Source: Helicobacter sp. (lineage in GTDB: Bacteria; Campylobacterota; Campylobacteria; Campylobacterales; Helicobacteraceae). From it: a stretch of 64,000 bases of DNA. The stretch spans positions 1-64,000 of the forward strand of contig NZ_JAFVUX010000043.1 in assembly GCF_017502485.1 (NCBI RefSeq). The letters are read 5' to 3'. The notes below the pieces were generated by a model, which saw only the letters and a program-made list of their open reading frames with translations, did no database searches and was not told the DNA's origin. Every line of letters begins with the position of its first letter. The stretch's first letter is position 1. This document shows positions 62,363-64,000 of the stretch, one piece after another. A program made the position numbers and the translations under genes.

Positions 62363-62917
62363 CTATCCTCTTGTAGGACCATCAATAATATCATCGACAG
62401 CTTGAGAGAGCGCAGCAGCGGCAGCTTTGTCAAGAGATTTGGAGTTTAGCAGATTGCTTTTTAGCAAATCGGTGTTGAGCTTTTGGATTTTAACAAGCAC
62501 CCATAGTGTGCCATCTTTGCTTACCCACTTATTAGTGATCTTTGAGCCTGCTAGCACTTGATCGACACTATTGCGGATAGCTTGCACAGCTTCTTGATTG
62601 ACACTATTTTCATCGCTTGTGGCAAGCTCTTTGTATTTGCTCTCAATTCTTGTAGAAATCTGTGTAGCAAGCTCCACGCGTGCTGCCGCTCCTGCTTGTG
62701 TAGTGGCGAAGTTTAGGTTGTTATTTTTGACCTTCGCGCTTCCTGTAGCACTAAGCAAGTCATTGTTAGATTCTATCACCCAAGCAGGCGCGCCCTCTAG
62801 TGAAGCGTTGATTTCTTTGTTATCGCCTAAACCCTTTTTACAGCCATTGATCCCAAGTATTGATATAAGCACAAGGCTAGCAAGCGCACCAAGTTTCAAA
62901 GAAGCAGAAAATTTCAT
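62363..62917 (-). CDS. Lpp20-family outer-membrane lipoprotein
   Basis: The 184-residue product starts MKFSASLKLGALASLVLISILGINGC, with a clear signal peptide and lipobox and acylated Cys at 26. A domain of about 130 residues follows, resembling Lpp20/LPP20-fold proteins: GAPAWVIESNNDLLSATGSA, then AAARVELATQISTRIESKYKEL and ITNKWVSKDGTLWVLVKIQKL. H. pylori Lpp20 (HP1456) is a conserved surface antigen. The frame opens upstream at 62935, but AAAGGATC just before 62917 and the -10 box support the shorter form. Confidence 0.85.
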   Translation of the reverse strand: MKFSASLKLGALASLVLISILGINGCKKGLGDNKEINASLEGAPAWVIESNNDLLSATGSAKVKNNNLNFATTQAGAAARVELATQISTRIESKYKELATSDENSVNQEAVQAIRNSVDQVLAGSKITNKWVSKDGTLWVLVKIQKLNTDLLKSNLLNSKSLDKAAAAALSQAVDDIIDGPTRG

Positions 62918-62944
62918 AAAGATCCTTTTATGCAAGATTCTAGG

Positions 62945-62950
62945 ATTATA
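62945..62950 (-). promoter_or_regulatory. Probable -10 box for the Lpp20-like gene
   Basis: On the minus strand TATAAT (62950-62945) gives a leader of about 20 bases to the ATG at 62917. This position makes the upstream in-frame ATG at 62935 an unlikely start. Confidence 0.5.
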
Positions 62951-62988
62951 AAATATATTTGTTAATGGCAGCTTTAAAGGAGTTTGAT

Positions 62989-62994
62989 TATAAT
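62989..62994 (+). promoter_or_regulatory. Probable -10 box of trpS
   Basis: TATAAT after TTTGAT, 52 bases before the trpS ATG, divergent from the Lpp20 promoter. AAAGGA precedes the ATG. No tRNA-Trp attenuator or T-box was seen in the leader. Confidence 0.5.
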
Positions 62995-63040
62995 TCGCAC
63001 CTTTAACACTATATAAAACATAGAGATATAAAGGATTCTT

Positions 63041-64000
63041 ATGGCAAATAAGCGGCGCGTTTTTTCTGGTATCCAGCCCACAGGTTCAATCCATTTGGGT
63101 AATTATCTAGGTGCGATTAAGCAATGGGTGGATTCCCAAGAGCAGTATGAAAATATTTTTTGCGTGGTGAATTCCCACGCTATTACCACAAAGCAAGACC
63201 CCAAGGAGTTAAGGGCAAAAACCTATGAGCTTGTGGCAATGCTTCTAGCGTGCGGGATTGATAGTGAGAGATCTAGCCTTTTTATCCAAAGTGAGATCGA
63301 TGAGCACGCAGCACTTGCGTGGATTTTAGACTGCAATATCCCTATGGGCGATATGAGTCGTATGACGCAGTTTAAAGATAAGTCCAGCAAGAATCCAAAA
63401 AATATCAATGTGGGACTTTTCAACTACCCAGCTCTTATGGCAGCAGATATTTTGCTCTATCAAGTCGATGGTGTGCCAGTAGGGGAGGATCAAAAGCAGC
63501 ATTTAGAACTTACGCGTGATGTCGCCACGCGCTTTAATCGCGACTTTGGCGAGTGCTTTACAATCCCTAGCCCAATTATTCCGCAAATTGGCGCGCGCGT
63601 GATGGGGCTTGATGACCCAGAATCTAAAATGAGCAAATCCACTAAAGGCGAAAATCATGCGATATTTTTGCTCGATAGTAAAGAAGCCATTGTGCGCAAA
63701 TGTAAAAAGGCAGTAACAGACTCTAGTGGGATCATTGCCTTTGATACACAGCGCGCAGGGATTTATAATCTTCTAAGTATTTATCAAGCTCTAAGTCAGC
63801 AGAGCAAAGAGCAGATAGAGGAGCATTTTTCTGGCAAAGGCTATGGTGCGCTAAAGCTTGAGTTAGCAGATATGCTAGTAGCCACACTAGAGCCAATCCA
63901 AAAGCGTTATGAGCAGCTTATTAGCGATAAGGCATATTTGCAAAATATCTTAGATACAAGCTTAGAGCGTGTGTGCCCCATTGCTAAAGCCACTTACCAA
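63041..64000 (+). CDS. trpS: Tryptophanyl-tRNA synthetase (partial, 3' end outside window)
   Basis: TrpS charges tRNA-Trp. The 320 residues present include the N-terminal [26 protein letters not shown] with the HIGH-like [53 protein letters not shown], and the KMSKS motif in [17 protein letters not shown]. The frame runs off the right edge, and bacterial TrpS is about 325-340 residues, so only a few residues are missing. Divergent from the Lpp20-like gene across a 123-base gap. Confidence 0.95.
   Translation, partial: MANKRRVFSGIQPTGSIHLGNYLGAIKQWVDSQEQYENIFCVVNSHAITTKQDPKELRAKTYELVAMLLACGIDSERSSLFIQSEIDEHAALAWILDCNIPMGDMSRMTQFKDKSSKNPKNINVGLFNYPALMAADILLYQVDGVPVGEDQKQHLELTRDVATRFNRDFGECFTIPSPIIPQIGARVMGLDDPESKMSKSTKGENHAIFLLDSKEAIVRKCKKAVTDSSGIIAFDTQRAGIYNLLSIYQALSQQSKEQIEEHFSGKGYGALKLELADMLVATLEPIQKRYEQLISDKAYLQNILDTSLERVCPIAKATYQ

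Overview
The window is a chromosome segment of an epsilonproteobacterium (Campylobacterota), most likely an enterohepatic Helicobacter rather than H. pylori. The genes lptE-folC-csd2-csd1-ccmA-mfd, preceded by nhaA-yajC-secD-secF-DUF6394-leuS, follow the H. pylori HP1552-HP1541 order as I remember it. Further pairs recall HP1075/HP1076, HP0926-HP0928, HP0268/HP0269 and HP0786/HP0787. Several traits are absent from H. pylori as I know it: a cytochrome bd operon (cydAB) and a Campylobacter-like pair of dynamin-like GTPases. Gene density is very high, with no intergenic stretch above about 180 bases. I saw no rRNA, tRNA, IS element, prophage or CRISPR.

Layout. 1-5 kb: end of a membrane protein, flgG behind a sigma-54 promoter, bamD, lon and a Bax-inhibitor-1 family gene. 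5.1-8.6 kb: DUF815 ATPase and an extended csd4 (minus strand), divergent from a sigma-54-driven FliS co-chaperone gene. 8.6-12.9 kb: two dynamin-like GTPases (minus). 12.9-27 kb: a long plus-strand run of nhaA, the Sec accessory genes, leuS, lptE, folC, the helical cell-shape module csd2-csd1-ccmA, and mfd. 27-30.8 kb: a PepSY-TM protein facing the cytochrome bd operon, which ends in a previously uncalled 40-residue CydX-like ORF. 30.9-45.5 kb: a minus-strand run of housekeeping and envelope genes (WlbA-like oxidoreductase, PAS sensor, mutY, folE, htpX, truD, alr, cytochrome c553, an HD hydrolase, a four-gene Mla lipid transporter, miaB, an HP0268 homologue). 45.6-51.7 kb: nusA, secA, a LolC-like permease, an RRM protein and a small hydrolase (plus). 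51.7-58.4 kb: minus-strand lactate permease, TraF-like outer-membrane protein, DAHP synthase and a TauE/SafE permease. 58.6-64 kb: gatC, uvrA, trmL, an Lpp20-family lipoprotein and the start of trpS.

How the genes work together. Envelope building and shape dominate: Csd1, Csd2, CcmA and Csd4 are the peptidoglycan-trimming module that gives helical cells, Alr supplies D-alanine, and LptE, BamD and Mla assemble and maintain the outer membrane. SecD/F, YajC and SecA handle export.

Three signals stand out. (1) A 9-bp palindrome TAGAWTCTA (often CTAGAWTCTAG) occurs about 60 times by eye where about one copy would be expected. It lies in genes and intergenic gaps, and repeatedly on stop codons. 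(2) csd4 carries a ten-base poly-G tract that would truncate the protein in either slipped frame, so cell shape may be phase-variable. (3) The bd oxidase operon contains an unannotated small membrane subunit candidate.
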